Notes: generated by a model from the sequence alone, not told the origin. Shown: positions 12,542 to 24,447, counted from the stretch's first letter. The stretch is DNA of 64,000 bases from Telopea speciosissima (GCF_018873765.1 NC_057925.1:11171568-11235567); one strand, 5' to 3'. Numbers and translations: made by a program.

Positions 12542-12870
12542 AATGTTTTTTCTATAAAAAAAAACAATAAAAAAAATAGAACTATAAGTGCCCTCTTGGT
12601 AACGATCCACGTTCTTTACTCTATTTGGGAACAGAATATTGGAATAAAGTGTTTGATAAGTTGAAACCATTCTTTTGTACCCAAGGATCAAATCGGGTCC
12701 AAAACTTCTCCAAAGCTTAGTTTTAGAAAACATGGTAGGTAACACATGTTTCTCACTACAAGGATCATTTTAGGGTAACAAATCTATTTTTTGGTTCGTG
12801 AAAACCCGATGCAAAGGAGAAAGCGAAGCACATCGCCGCTGCACATCAACCTCAGTCGTCTGATTCAGAC

Positions 12871-12920
12871 ATGGCGCAGGAACCCTCTCCGTCATTGCCA
12901 TTCTCTTTCTTCTTCCCTAG
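12871..12920 (+). CDS. Possible orphan first coding exon (low confidence)
   Basis: An ATG opens a short frame reading MAQEPSPSLPFSFFFP that runs directly into a good donor, AG|GTGAGT, at 12921. The preceding 100 bp are richer in GC than the surroundings and resemble a plant 5'-UTR. No continuation was recognised downstream: the following 1.2 kb holds a GC-rich minisatellite and repeated segments. It could be the first exon of a gene I did not recognise, a captured fragment or chance. I do not assign a function. Confidence 0.2.
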
Positions 12921-13009
12921 GTGAGTGAGTAGAGAAATCATTGTGGAAACTATGTACGCTCACACTCTTCTACTTATTATTATTTTTTCTTCCATTTGGG
13001 TTTAGGATT

Positions 13010-14070
13010 TAGGGTTCTCTCTCAACACCGGAAGTCATGAGACCTTTTGAGTTCATGTGGTTTTTTTAAAGAAAATAGGAGTGTTGCATCAAGAAATCGT
13101 CGAGCGGTCCTGCGAGTGCCGTCAGCTGCAAGTGAACCAAGGGGTCAACAGAGAGAACCGATGTGGTCCTGGCCTAGGGCTCTCCGATGCCAAAGTTGGA
13201 TCTCCTGGCGCAAACAGATGAATAGTGATTATTCAATATGAGTTTTTTTTTGTCCCCTATGGGGTTGTGTACCTTGCCTTTTATAGTAGCATATGGCGGT
13301 GTGGAGAGTCCCAGTTTGATGGTGATTGTGCCGTTGAGTGGATAGAGGCCCTGGGTAACGGGGCTCTATCCTGATTGGCCATCTCCCCGTGGGAGGGAGT
13401 GTCCTGGTGGCATCAGGATCCTTGGTGGATAGATACCCGCGTGTGGTGATAACGTCCTTGGTGCTTGAATCCGTTTGGGTGACGTGACCTCTAAGCGGCG
13501 GTCTAGAGTCCTGATAGTGACATGAGTCTTTGCGATACGATCCAATCGTAGATGGGTAGCCCCCACGTCACGTGCCCACGATGCTGTGCCTGGGTGCAGG
13601 CCACGCCTGGATGTGTGGCCGCGCCTAGGTGAGGCCGCGCCCGCCTGGATGTGTGGCCGCGCCTAGGTGAGGCCGCGCCCGAGTGGTGGCCGCCGCCTGG
13701 GTGAGGCCGCGCCCCGGATGTGTGGCCGCGCCCGAGGGGTGGCCGTGCCTGGGTGAGGCCGCGCCCGGGGTGGCCGCGCCTGGGTGAGGCCGCGCCCGAG
13801 TGGTGGCCGCGCCTGGGTGAGGCCGCGCCCGGGTGCTGGGACCCCGGTTCGTTCCCCTTGGGAGCGGGTCGTCTGTGACACGTGGCGATCGTTGATTGGC
13901 CCGGTGAATATTGGATGTATCAAGGAGATTTCTAATTAGGGTTCTCTCTTAATACCAGAAATCGTGAGACCTTCAATAGGTGATCCCATGGCCTTATTAT
14001 GAGATCCCATGGAAATTGATTTAGGGTGGTTCTCTCTCAATACTTACTGGTAAGTCGTGAGACCTTTTGA
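13010..14070. repeat. Three dispersed copies of a 40-bp segment around an insertion
   Basis: A segment reading AGGGTTCTCTCTCAA, then a few bases, then GTGAGACCTT occurs near 13010, 13937 and 14025. The last two also share GATCCCATGGCC. The roughly 860 bp between the first and second copies contains the GC-rich minisatellite, so the layout could reflect an insertion or local duplication. Confidence 0.55.
13585..13840. repeat. GC-rich minisatellite
   Basis: About eight imperfect units of GTGAGGCCGCGCCC alternate with GTGGCCGCGCCTGG-type segments, with a period near 30-40 bp. GC content is far above that of the AT-rich surroundings and CpG is abundant. Long frames on the minus strand (Arg/Pro-rich) are by-products of the repeat and are not called as genes. 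Confidence 0.85.
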
Positions 14071-14109
14071 CTGTGGAGATCCCATGGCCTTATTATGAAG
14101 TTACATATA

Positions 14110-15500
14110 TTGTCAGTTTTATTTGGTTCATATTTGTTGCATTCATTGTGTTGCTTGTGTTAATTCATTTTTTTTCTACAATTAAGTTATATCTTCATTG
14201 TTAATTATGTGCTTTCTCTAAAATTCGAATTAATTGACATTGGAAGGGATTAACATTTCCTTTTAATTTTGTTTATATGCTATTTATATTGGGAATTAAA
14301 TCATAGCAACAATCCTTCTAAATAGACCTTAGGGATATCCTGTTTTTAATCCTCTTTTGTTAGAAACAAGATTCATTTCTTAAATTACTTTAAATCTGAA
14401 GTTGTGTTGACTTCAAAACCTTCAATCTGGGAAATTATTTTTTTTTTTTTTTTTTTTTTGGGGTTTTGGTAGAATCTAGGATATTTATGTTATGTTATGA
14501 AGTTTCAACATGCAATGCACATGATTATTTAATAAGAGTTTGGAACCATCTGAGATATATGTGTTTTGTTATAAAGTTTCTCCTAAATCTGATTGTTTGA
14601 TCATGTTGTAAAGTAATTTCTACTATGCTATTATGGCCTAGAGACATTCTTTTTTAAGAACCCCATAAAACGGCTATTATTGGACACCTTACACACACTT
14701 GTTCAATCCAAAAACGGCATTAGTGCAGTTTAGTAACAGTTTAGATACCTTGGCTAAACATGTTTGATCAGATAAGAAAGAAAATCATCAATAAATTGGT
14801 TTAAGGTCACTTGTCCCATCTTCCCACACCCTCCTCTCTCCTCCCCCATTAAAAAAAAAATAACATCATGATTTGTGATGCAAAATTGCAAATGTTTATT
14901 TTTTACATGACCAATCAATCTTCTCTGCCACAACTCAACCTCCCTTGATGATCATAAAACCAGACTAATTTTCTAGTTCATTTTTCTGAATGATTATGAT
15001 AGTAAAAATTAATGTGATGTTTATATTATTCTTCTAATCTTTGAGTGATTTGACATATTCTTGATCTGAAAATAGATATTCTTGAGTGAGGACAAAAAGG
15101 ATATTCTATTCAGTCATATATTCCAGTTACATATAACCCATTTGATAGTTGACCTCCCTACATATGAATACTAAACTTGATCTTAACAAAGGTGGATATT
15201 AATAGTAACTCCAGAAGTAATGGCATCTCCTATTAATTTAATGAAACTTTGATTTTTTATTTATTGTCTTTATGATGTAATATTTTAACTATTAGGAGAC
15301 TAGTGATGTTTTTGTAACTTTTTGTTATGGGGTCAGATGGATATTGATGAAAATGGTCCAAACCTTATAGCCATTATTATGCATATGGATTTTATGTAAG
15401 TAATGAAAATAGTATTAAATTGTTGTTCTAGACCATGTTTTACCAAACACCAGTTGGTTCAGGAATGATCTCGAGAACATTTCCAACACAGGTTTACCAA
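14110..15500. other. Intergenic, nothing firm
   Basis: AT-rich with a T run of about 20 near 14437. A short frame at 15338 starting MDIDENGP is followed by TATGTAAGT, which resembles an exon-donor junction, but no companion exons or family match could be established. Confidence 0.4.
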
Positions 15501-15509
15501 ACACCCAAC

Positions 15510-16086
15510 TAGGGGTTCAAGTTTGGTCTTGTTGGCTCGAACCCGCCCTGATCCCGAACAGAGCTTAGGTTGAGATAGCTAGCCCTGAGGGAGGGTCAGG
15601 GCTGGACATTTCTAGCTTTGAGTCAGGGTCAGGTCGGGCTAGGGTTGAGGCCTTGGGCTGAGGCCAGCCCAGCCCAGCCCGGCTCGGCCCAACCCAACCC
15701 AACCCTATTTTAAGTTATATTGTAAAATATATATTGAAATACTATATATATTATAAAATTTAAATGTCACTCACATTTTGTTATATAATATATTATATAT
15801 GAAGATAATTAGTGATAATAAATTTTATTATAGTGTTATTTTATGTAAAATTGATAATTTTTTCCCTGATCCAGCCCAACTCAGTCCAGTCCAGTCCATG
15901 CATCTCTCCCTTCCCCCACTCCATGATCAAGGCCAATCAGGGTCAGCTCGGCCCGACCTTGAGATCGGGTCAGGGTTGGATTTTCTAGGCCTTGAGTTAG
16001 GGCGAGGCCTGGGCCATATGAAGGGGACTCAGAGTTGGGTAGAGGTTTTAAATAGCACGGCCAAACCCGACCCTGTTGCAGCCCTA
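15510..16086. mobile_element. hAT-like TIR element with GGGTC-rich ends
   Basis: The ends are TAGGGGTTCAAG on the left and, on the other strand, TAGGGCTGCAACAGGGTCGG on the right. Subterminal regions are dense in GGGTCAGGG/CCCGACCC motifs and the middle is AT-rich. Flanks CACCCAAC and TGCCCAAT match at 5 of 8 positions, so the target duplication is decayed or misplaced. The design is like the nested element at 56076. Confidence 0.5.
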
Positions 16087-16200
16087 TGCCCAATAATAAG
16101 TAAAGAATGATCTTTCCATGGAGAAACAACAAAAGATCATTTTGTTGAAGAACAACATTCCCAGAACAAAATCGTTACCAAAAGGGCTCTAAATAAACAC

Positions 16201-16369
16201 AGGAAGAGTGTTCTCTAGGGGAGCGCATGGGTCACGAGTGCACGACAACCAATGAGAGTATGCACGCTGGCATCTCGGGGTAGACTGTTTCGCCTTTCAT
16301 GGGGGGTGGGGCAATCATTTCGTCCCCCCACTGTGTCTGGCGTGGCCTGGCCCCCAGATAACACTTCTC
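16201..16369. mobile_element. hAT-type MITE, family C, with perfect 8-bp TSD
   Basis: A 169-bp element flanked by ATAAACAC at 16193-16200 and 16370-16377. The left end is AGGAAGAGTGTTCTCTAGGG; the right end reads GAGAAGTGTTATCTGGGGG on the other strand. The middle holds GGGGTGGGGCAATCATTTCG, as in other copies. It is non-coding. A second 169-bp copy is at 24619. Confidence 0.85.
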
Positions 16370-16999
16370 ATAAACACGTGTCGAATGTCAACGTTTTTCG
16401 TACTCGTACACGCTCGCATCTAAATTTTAAAATTTGGACAGCAACATGATGCTTAGTTTTTTGGGGGTGTTTGGGAAGACCCCTAACTTATCCATTGTAA
16501 CTTGTAAGTCATTCTCTGACCCCCCCCCCCTTCCCTTTTGAGGGGGATATATTATGGGTCTTAAACCCTTATCTAGGTGGCGACTCCTTAAAAATAAATA
16601 TTCATCTCTCTTCTTCGACTATCTAGGTTGGATCGAAAGAGGACAGAGGTATGAAAATCCTTTGTACCTACAGGGGAAAGGGACTCAATACCTTTAGATG
16701 GAGAGAGAATCCGCCATTGTAGTCGACTAGGACCAGAAACGGAGAAGATGAAGGGCATAGGGGGCTCAATACCCTTAGATGTACACTCGTCGATCGTTGT
16801 TGTAGTCGACTGGGAATGGAGAAAGAGAAGAGGAAGAGGGCATGGGGCTAGGGTTCCAAAACTAAAGAAAACTAAGAAAGGAAGAAGGATTTCCTCGATT
16901 TGGGATTTGAATTTTAGCTTTTGATTTCATTTTTTTTTTTAAGCAATGTAATTTAAGGCATTTAATACGTTTAGAATGTATAATGTGTTTAATATGGAT

Positions 17000-17175
17000 T
17001 TTGCGCTTGGTCTTCCTAGTCATTTTTGGAAGGAGTTATGGAGAGAGCTTGGAACCGTTCTCAACTAATGGGCGGACGGAAGTGGTTAACAAGACAATGG
17101 ATAACATGTTGAGAGCACAGCTAGCTGATGACTATGAGCGCATACAAGACCACCCCCCAAAGGTGTTGCGATAGA
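17000..17175 (+). pseudogene. Ty3/gypsy integrase fragment, broken
   Basis: One frame from 17018 reads SHFWKELWRELGTVLN, and a different frame then gives GRTEVVNKTMDNMLR. Together these match the end of the retroviral-type integrase core of plant gypsy elements, where the usual order is FW..L...LGT, then a short HPQTDG-containing loop, then GQTEVVNRTL. The HPQTDG part is missing and the frame changes at about 17068-17075, so the protein is internally deleted and frameshifted. A stop follows at 17172. No other gypsy domain was found nearby. Confidence 0.65.
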
Positions 17176-17388
17176 GGATCAAGTGACTGAACTAGCATGA
17201 GGATTAGAACTAGCTAAGGAGTGAAGATCTTTCCCTATTTCCTCACTATGGCAAGTTGGTTGTTTGGAATGTCTTATTTTGTTTCACAGTTTCCTTTTTA
17301 TTTTAATAAGAGATGTTATTAGTTTCTAAAATAAGTAGATTTAATTGAGATTTATTGGGTATATTTTATAGGGGGATATTTAATTATT

Positions 17389-17598
17389 GGGTTTTACTAA
17401 TCGATATCGATACCAATACCAATTCGTATTTGTATCGGTGGAGATTGATATCGATTCCTGACCAATCCCATATCGATAGATCAGTACGAGCAAGGGTAGA
17501 AATGTACAATAATCAAATTTTTCAAAAGGCATAATCGATTCAGATTGATATGGACCGATCCAGATCAGTATCGATATCAATGCCGATTACTCAAACCC
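17389..17598. mobile_element. Short TIR element rich in ATCGATA motifs
   Basis: The left end GGGTTTTACTAATCG and the right end (other strand GGGTTTGAGTAATCGG) are inverted. The interior is full of ATCGATATC-like palindromes. Similar elements appear at 49066 and, decayed, near 1181, 46800 and 50550. Superfamily and target duplication are unclear. Confidence 0.5.
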
Positions 17599-17629
17599 TA
17601 GTATATAATATACGTGACAAAGAGCACTA

Positions 17630-17786
17630 ACCGGTGTTGCAACATGGTGTGTACCTGTGCTCAGGCACAACAGCGCTTGTAATGATCCATGTACCACCTG
17701 GAAAGGTGGAAAGGACCAGGGTGCGATGATCATTTTGCACATGGTTGTGTCGAGGCGCAGGTACATATTGCGTTGCAGCATTCCTT
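17630..17786. mobile_element. Probable MITE
   Basis: GGTGTTGCAACATGGTGTGT and ACCTGTGCTC on the left are mirrored on the right by GGCGCAGGTACATATTGCG and TGCAGCATTCC. The arms flank a short non-coding centre with CACCTGGAAAGGTGG. No clear target duplication was found. Confidence 0.5.
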
Positions 17787-17999
17787 TTCTCATAATATAC
17801 ATCGACAAGCCCTCCAAATGGAATTTAGCTTGTCTCTAGGGAGCCCAGCACATTCAGGATACTGTCAACCGTTGGGTTATGCCGCACACATCCCTAGACA
17901 TGCACCAAAATGTGTATGGTACAGTTCAATCGTTGGATGCCTCTTGACAGCACCTGGGCACGCCTCCGTGGAGACTTCTGGTTTTTTCTTAAAAAAGAA

Positions 18000-18950
18000 A
18001 AAACACGTGTACAGTTCATATCTTACAGAATAACCCGCGTCAAGTTCACAGACGATCAGGTCTCACTAACCCAAAACTCGAAGATTCTATTTCCCCAATT
18101 TAAGGACGAGATCTTTTATTTACAAAATGCGTGCTGACGTGGATATCACAATTGTCTCCCTCGTAGCGTTTTTCAGGAATTATTCCAAACAGACACCGCC
18201 CTAGTACGCAACATCTCGAAACCGCGGACAGTTTAGATGCGGATGCCACGTGGCACTCTTAGAATTGAAATTACATCGAAAACCAAAATCTCCCGATCTA
18301 AGCGCGAGTTCCCGCGTGTCCTTGGCGCCAAAAAGAAGTCAGTCAAACAAATTTTAGCATGGGCAACATTATGCAGTTACAAAACTACCCCTTCCTTTAG
18401 TATCTAAACCAGCAACGACACAAAAGTCATAAAACCAAAACCACTAGCGCAGCTTTCAGTATTCCTGTCACCTCCACTCCACCAGTGGAGCCCACTTTAA
18501 TAATCCCCCCCACGATTGATCAATCTTAACCATTCAATCATGGTCAGCACTTTGAAGTCAACAAATGGACGGATAAGAAGACGTAGAGGCCAGTCATTGA
18601 CGATTCATGGACCGATACGAGACGGTTTTCTCACACAACTACTTATCCACATTGATAGACATAAAATAAAAATAAAAATATTGAAATAAGTAAAAATTAA
18701 TCAGAATAAATTATGTTCTAGAAAAATTTTAATAAATAAAAGATAAGAAGATAGAAAATCAAAGTCTCTCCAATAAAGATTAAAAACCGGATTCGATTAA
18801 CCGGTGCTTCGGTTCCAATTCAATATATTTCTTTTTTGTTGTTGGGTTACCTGAATTAGTAGGGTTTTCTGAAGAAATAAATACATATCTAGAGAAAATC
18901 CTAAGTTTTTTGGTGGGAGGAGGATTTTATTCCCCGCTTCTTCCTCCCCT
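18000..18950 (+). promoter_or_regulatory. Probable upstream region of MED26
   Basis: This is the gene-free DNA ahead of the MED26 transcript. It is less repetitive than its surroundings and contains ACGT cores, including the palindrome listed separately. No canonical TATA box could be fixed. The extent is inferred from the position of the gene only. Confidence 0.35.
18245..18254. promoter_or_regulatory. Perfect G-box palindrome GCCACGTGGC
   Basis: A ten-base palindrome with the CACGTG core bound in plants by bZIP and bHLH factors. It lies about 1.2 kb before the MED26 start codon and perhaps 650-800 bp before its transcript. That it regulates this gene is an inference. Confidence 0.4.
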
Positions 18951-19060
18951 TCCTTTGAAGGATCGATGTCGATGTACTGCCAGGTTGGGATTTTAAGCGA
19001 TAATCTATGATACCCATTTGGATAGTTTTGTTGATTGGGTTCAGAAACTTAAGTTCTTGG

Positions 19061-19420
19061 GTAAGTAACTGGGGAAGTTTTGCTTTTATCTGAATTCTTT
19101 TTTCTTGTTTGCATGACGATCAAGATTTTTAGCTTGAAAACCAAGTAACCCATTAGCGTTTTCTGCATAAAATTTGATCGGAGATTCACTTCTGGGTTTT
19201 TTTTTTTTTGAGTAAGCAGTTTCTTGTAGTTGAATTTTTTTTATCTGGGTAAGAGTTAATTTCATCAATTCATTACTGTAGTTTCTTTTGTTTTTGTTTT
19301 TCTTGATTGGAACTGTATTTGATAATTTTGATTTCGAAAAAAAAAAAAACGTAACGGAGATTGAGATAAGATCTTCTCCTTCTGATTCTTGGACTTCTTT
19401 CTTTTCGTTAATTGGTGCAG
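19061..19420 (+). other. Probable 5'-UTR intron of MED26
   Basis: A strong donor TTGG|GTAAGT at 19061 and an acceptor TTGGTGCAG| ending at 19420 enclose 360 bp, including pyrimidine-rich and AT-rich sequence. Splicing leaves a leader of about 33 bases before the ATG at 19454. Introns near the start codon are common in plant housekeeping genes; this one is predicted from the splice signals only. Confidence 0.5.
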
Positions 19421-19453
19421 AGAAATCTGATCCTCGGCTTCGATATTTCAAAC

Positions 19454-22400
19454 ATGGCTACGGAAACTAGTTCGCTTGATTACTGGCGCAAGTACTTTCG
19501 GAGTACGAATTCGGATATCTTTAACGTCATTGAGTATGCAATAATGGTAGCTGCTTCAGATTGTCCTAATGAGCTTAAGAAGAGAAGGGATGGAATTGCT
19601 GAACGGCTCTATACCTGTAAATACACTCGGTGTTCTGGATGTGATGGTGTGGAGCTAGCTGTACGAAAGGAGGAAGAAGGGGATGATAGTGGTTGTAAAA
19701 GTAGTGGTGATTTTGTGGGTTCTGTTGGGAAGGAGAGCAAAGTTAATAGCTCTACAAATGATAACACTGAGAACGATATCAAAAGGGTGAGCAATTTCAG
19801 CTACGATGAAGCCGAGGCTCTGACAGAGGAGATTGAAGAGGAGAGTCTAATTGTGGGTGAGGTCTTGAGGATCAAAGAGATTCTTGTCAATAGTCAAGAT
19901 CAGGTTTTTCCCTTACTATACCACCACTGCTCTATCAATTTGTTTTGATAATTTTGGTTTCTGTTATTGCTACTGTAATGGGATTTCCCTAGTTTGAATT
20001 TTCAATTTTATGTTGATCGGATAAAAATGGCAGTATGGAATGTGTTGTTAAGTTGATGGATTATAGTTTAGCTCTTCCGGTGTAGGTTGAAATTTCATTT
20101 GAACTTATGTTTAATCTATGCATGGTTGTTTTGATTGTCAGTTCCAAAGGATTAGTTTGAAGATCATTTCCATCTTTAGATCTGTCCTCAAATTGTTTGG
20201 TTACAGTCATTGCTGTTTTTGGAATGTGGATTATCAGATTAACCTTGCTTCAATTTTCGCAGTGTTGTCAGTTCTGATTGGGTGTGTGTTTGAAGTTCTG
20301 CTCCCATTATTTAATAACTTTGTGCTTGGAGTGTCCAATTATAGTTTTTCTTTTTATTTCTGATTGTCTGCTCCTCAAGTTTTTGTGGGTTTTCCAGTTC
20401 TGATTATTGATGCTTTGATTACTGCTATTTACAGTCTGGTGGGATATTGTTTGAATCATTAAGGCGGCTTCAATTGATGGCACTTACTGTGGATACATTG
20501 AAGGTTTGAGTTGAATCTAATTCTATCCTGTTTTTTTTCTATTTGTGTCAAGCAATTAAAATTTCAATTTGCATTCGTTGTTATAATCATACTTCCACTC
20601 TGTCTCCGAAGTAGTCGGAATACATTCTCTATTTAATGTGGTGTGCGGTTTCCTCTCTGTCATTGCAATTTGATAGCCTTCTTTGGAATTTGTTTTCCAC
20701 AGGCAACAGAAATAGGAAAGGCAGTAAATTGCCTCCGGAAGCATAATGATAAGCAGATTCGTCACCTCACAAGAACTCTCATTGAGTATGAAATAACTGC
20801 CCCTGGCTATTGTGTTTTTTTATTCCATTACTTCTTTTCTTGTAGAGTGTAGAGCTGTGTGACCTGGTCACTTTAAAATGAGTGCAATCTCGGATCATAT
20901 AGTAAAATTTTCAAACGTTCATAGCAGAGTTATCTTAATGCGAGTTCTTGCCTCTTCTGGTTGAAATTGGGATTTAACTTAGTAATGTGCACCTAAAATT
21001 TTCAACTATTATTATTTCACAGCTCATGTCAGCTTGTTTTTGAGCTTCTGCATTTGTAAGTTGACTAATATTACCCAGTCCTTCCTTTTCCACTTACGAA
21101 CAGATAACAACCTACAAACCTATTGCTGTTCTTGACGAGGCCTAAATAGCAAAGCAGACCAACTCATAACTTCGTTGAGTTAGAGTCTACAAACCACTCC
21201 CAAGAGGAAGCTCCCTACCTTCTTGGGTTGTTCGTTGATATAATAAATTAGTGATGGATTCCTTTTATTACCTCTTACCTGATCACAATTATTTTAGTGG
21301 ACCCATTTTGATTCTTGTTCTATTAAGGTTCTTAGAATAATTCATTTCCTTTTGTAGAAACCATAGTGAAAATTATTGTGGTTTTTCTTTGTTCTGTTTG
21401 TAGATTTGCTAAATACATCTTACTTGCACTCATAATTTCTTTGTCAAATGCAGTGGCTGGAAGGGTATGGTTGATGAGTGGGTGAATGCAGCAGCTGCAG
21501 TTGCTGGTACGGTTAGTGTAACAGAAGGTTCTCCAGATTCTATCAACCCTTCTGTTGTTGTTGATGAAGAAGAAGGGCTGCCTTCGCCTCCACTGGATGA
21601 AGGAATATTCTTTTCGACTCAGACTACTTCAATAGAGCTCTCTCAGGTAGAGAAAATTTTCTTTCTTATTTGAGAAAAATATCCTGTTTGAATTTTTATT
21701 GTTGGAAACTGATTGGGATCTGTTGTTTTTTTGTTCTTTTTGGAACTACTTATCTGGACCTATGAAAAGTTCTTTGATGGCATGGATGAAGATGGAAGTG
21801 AGTCAATTTTTTTCTCTATTCTGCTTCCAATATATTATTTTCTCTGGTATATTCTTTCTTGCTGAATTCTCCCGTCTTTAACCTTGTTCTGGAAATGTTT
21901 GTGCAGATCCTCGAAACAATGGGGAATTCGACAAGAAACGGGAGAATGGGAGAAAAACGACAATGGAGAGCCACAATAACCCAAAGAGGAAACCACTGCT
22001 TCCGGATGAGTCAAATATGCTCACCAAGGATAGCAAGGGCCAGCCAGTGAGGAAACCTGAAGCTGTTATCAGGCAAACGAAGCCCTCCAATACTGAGTCT
22101 GGGCCAGGGAGACCTCCAAAGCAAAGTTCGGTGCCCAAATCCAATAGTGAAACAAAGTTCCAACAGAAAATGGATATCAATGGAATACAGAAGAGGCCAG
22201 AGTCTGGTCAACAAGATGTAAGTGTCACAAGTAGTTTTCCTGTAGTTTAATGTTCAAGCATTGTTCTCTATGTCACTGAGATTTATTGATTTATTTCCGA
22301 ATACTGATCGTCTTAGTTTCTCTTATTAGAAATTAAAGTCATCAGATGAAATTTCAGTCCGAGCAAAACTTGAAGCTGCTAAGAGGAAGCTTCAAGAGGG

Positions 22401-22653
22401 ATACCAACAAGCTGAGAATGGTTAATTCATCCCCTAACTTGGTTACATTGCTTCTATGTTTTAAGTAGGAAGTCTTAAACTCAGTCTGATAGGCCACTGA
22501 CATTTCTTGTTGTTGTGTACAGCCAAGAAACAACGGACAATACAGTTCATGGAGTTGCATGACCTCCCTAAGCAGGGGCTTGGTCATAGACTTCCTCATG
22601 TTAAACCAGGCAACAACAACAATTGGCAGTGGGCAAATGGACGACGGCACTGA
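19454..22653 (+). CDS. MED26: Mediator of RNA polymerase II transcription subunit 26 (MED26-like, TFIIS N-terminal domain)
   Basis: Eight exons join in frame to 451 residues: 19454-19903, 20435-20503, 20703-20785, 21454-21646, 21770-21797, 21907-22217, 22330-22420 and 22523-22653. All junctions are GT-AG. The start MATETSSLDYWRKYFR is the family's usual N-terminus. Residues about 130-212 form the TFIIS N-terminal (LW) helical bundle, with LRIKEIL, LRRLQLM, IGKAVNCLRKH, RTLIDGW and DEWVNA. A basic, Pro/Ser-rich linker with GPGRPPK follows. The C-terminus (KRKLQEGYQQAENAKKQRTI, then ELHDLPKQG) is the conserved tail of plant MED26-type proteins. Length agrees with Arabidopsis MED26a/b (about 420-440). 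It should act in the nucleus, linking Mediator to polymerase II and elongation factors. Exon 5 is only 28 bp, with a weak acceptor (TATGAAAAG). The a/b/c subtype is not settled; b-like is my best guess. Confidence 0.9.
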
Positions 22654-22659
22654 TTGTAC

Positions 22660-24290
22660 TGATGTTACACCAAAGTTCATGGAACTGGATGTAATTACAC
22701 CTTGTTTCTTCCATCGTGGAAGCTGATGATGGGCGAAACATCGAAACCCTTCCTGGCATTCCATCTCTTAATCCAGTCAGTAGTGTAGGAATTCAATGTT
22801 AGATACCCATCAATTTTGCTGGAGAGGAGAAGATGGGGTTGGGGAACAACTCAAAGTTGGGTTAAGGTCTCTTAGACTCTTTATCTGAAACATTCAAACG
22901 GATGATTACAACAATTCAAGTACATTACATGGAGGTAAAGAGATAGTATGATAGGATTCAATATAGAGAAACTTAAGTCGAACATGTTCATGATATTAGT
23001 TATAGTTATACCCTTCAACAATCTTGTTTATTCTTCCTTCAATTAAACTCTTTCTTGACATTTATAATGCACTTTGTGAAGTGCATTCCCATAGAATCAT
23101 TTATCTGTATCATCTGTTGATCCTGTTCTATAAAATCAATTGAAGTTAGCAGGTTTTGCTGATCTGTTCAAGTTTATTCGATCTTGTCGAATTTTCTATC
23201 TAACTTGCCTTCCTAATCAAGCAAGATAGAAAATTGTAATCTAAATATGGAATTGTATATCATGAGTTAATGTTTTAGTCAATTAAGGGATCTGCAATAG
23301 CGCTTAGTACCGAATTATTGTGGTGGCAAGCTCGATCAGTTAAAAGTATTCTTCCATATCCTCTGATACTAAGTGATACTAAGGTATTATGTATTGAAAT
23401 AAATTGAATGCCCTTGTCTAGTCGAACTTTATTTTTCTATTTATACATATCTTTTATAGGGTTTTATGCTTTGAAATTATATTTTGCATAGATCTCAAAT
23501 ATTTTCATATGTTTCTTAACCATTTCTATACGTTTCTACCTGATTAATATCAAACCTTGAATGGGTTCCACTAAAATCTACAACAAAACGTCATGAAAGA
23601 CCTCAGCTCAGCTCACAATTGTTTTTAAAAAATTTACTCTTTTGCTTTTTAATAATTATTGATTGATATTTGTTTTAATTATTTTTTCCCATGTGATGAA
23701 TAACTAACAGGGTGAGGAGGTGCACTGCATCCATAAAATATGAAAGCCAATTAAAGTGGGAAGCTGGTGGGAAAGGAATCCATAGCAGCCAAAACTTGTT
23801 TATATGGTCCACACATTTGAACAGTCCAGTGTGTGTTTTAAAATTACATTCTTTAATTTTACTTGCCATGGCATGACTTGAACCATCAGATCAAACGGTC
23901 AAAATTGATGAACAATTGACCATCCCCTAGTCTATGGTGACAAAAACTATGTAGAAGATCTATAAGACTATTTGTTGGGTAAGAGATTTTTGCTAATGCT
24001 TATTCAATTTAAGTGGGATCCATTTGGGCCCCATAATTCTGAACTTTTTCGTTAACTCGTTAATAAAGCAAAAATAATTAATTCCTCATGAAGTTTGGTG
24101 GGGCCCGGTCCGGTGCACGGCGGGAATAAGGGACGTTGCTTCCACGGGCATCGGCCCTGCCCTTTATTATTATTATATACTGTTGACCACGAGTTGTCGG
24201 TGTTGGATCTGGGTCCCACACTACCAAAACGGTCTTTAATCCTCTTCCAGTCTTTCTTATATTTTATATTAATAATATTTAAGAATTATG
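22660..24290. other. MED26 3' region and intergenic DNA
   Basis: The first few hundred bases after the TGA at 22651 are probably 3'-UTR and downstream DNA. AATAAA-like signals occur (for example near 23396), but none can be chosen. The rest is AT-rich and holds nothing I can name. Confidence 0.45.
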
Positions 24291-24298
24291 TAAATAAT

Positions 24299-24447
24299 AG
24301 GGAGAAAGAATGCTACCTGATTGTGTGTAGTACGTGCGAAATGACTGCCACATCCCATGAAAAGGTAGAAATCTCTGAGAGCAAGATGGTCATTTGGTGC
24401 GATACTGTGTCTGGGAGCACATCACACGCAACCAAGTATTTCTTCCT
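24299..24447. mobile_element. MITE, family B, diverged copy
   Basis: The left end AAAGAATGCTACCTGATTGT and the right end (other strand AGAAATACTTGGTTGCGTGT) are inverted and match the family B ends at 5061. Flanks do not give a clean 8-bp duplication, which fits an older insertion. Confidence 0.55.

Noticed and set aside
13663..13923. Minus-strand Arg/Pro-rich frame
   Set aside because: Generated by the GC-rich minisatellite.
22354..22764. Minus-strand frame of 136 codons
   Set aside because: Antisense shadow of the last MED26 exons, whose plus-strand splicing and homology are clear.
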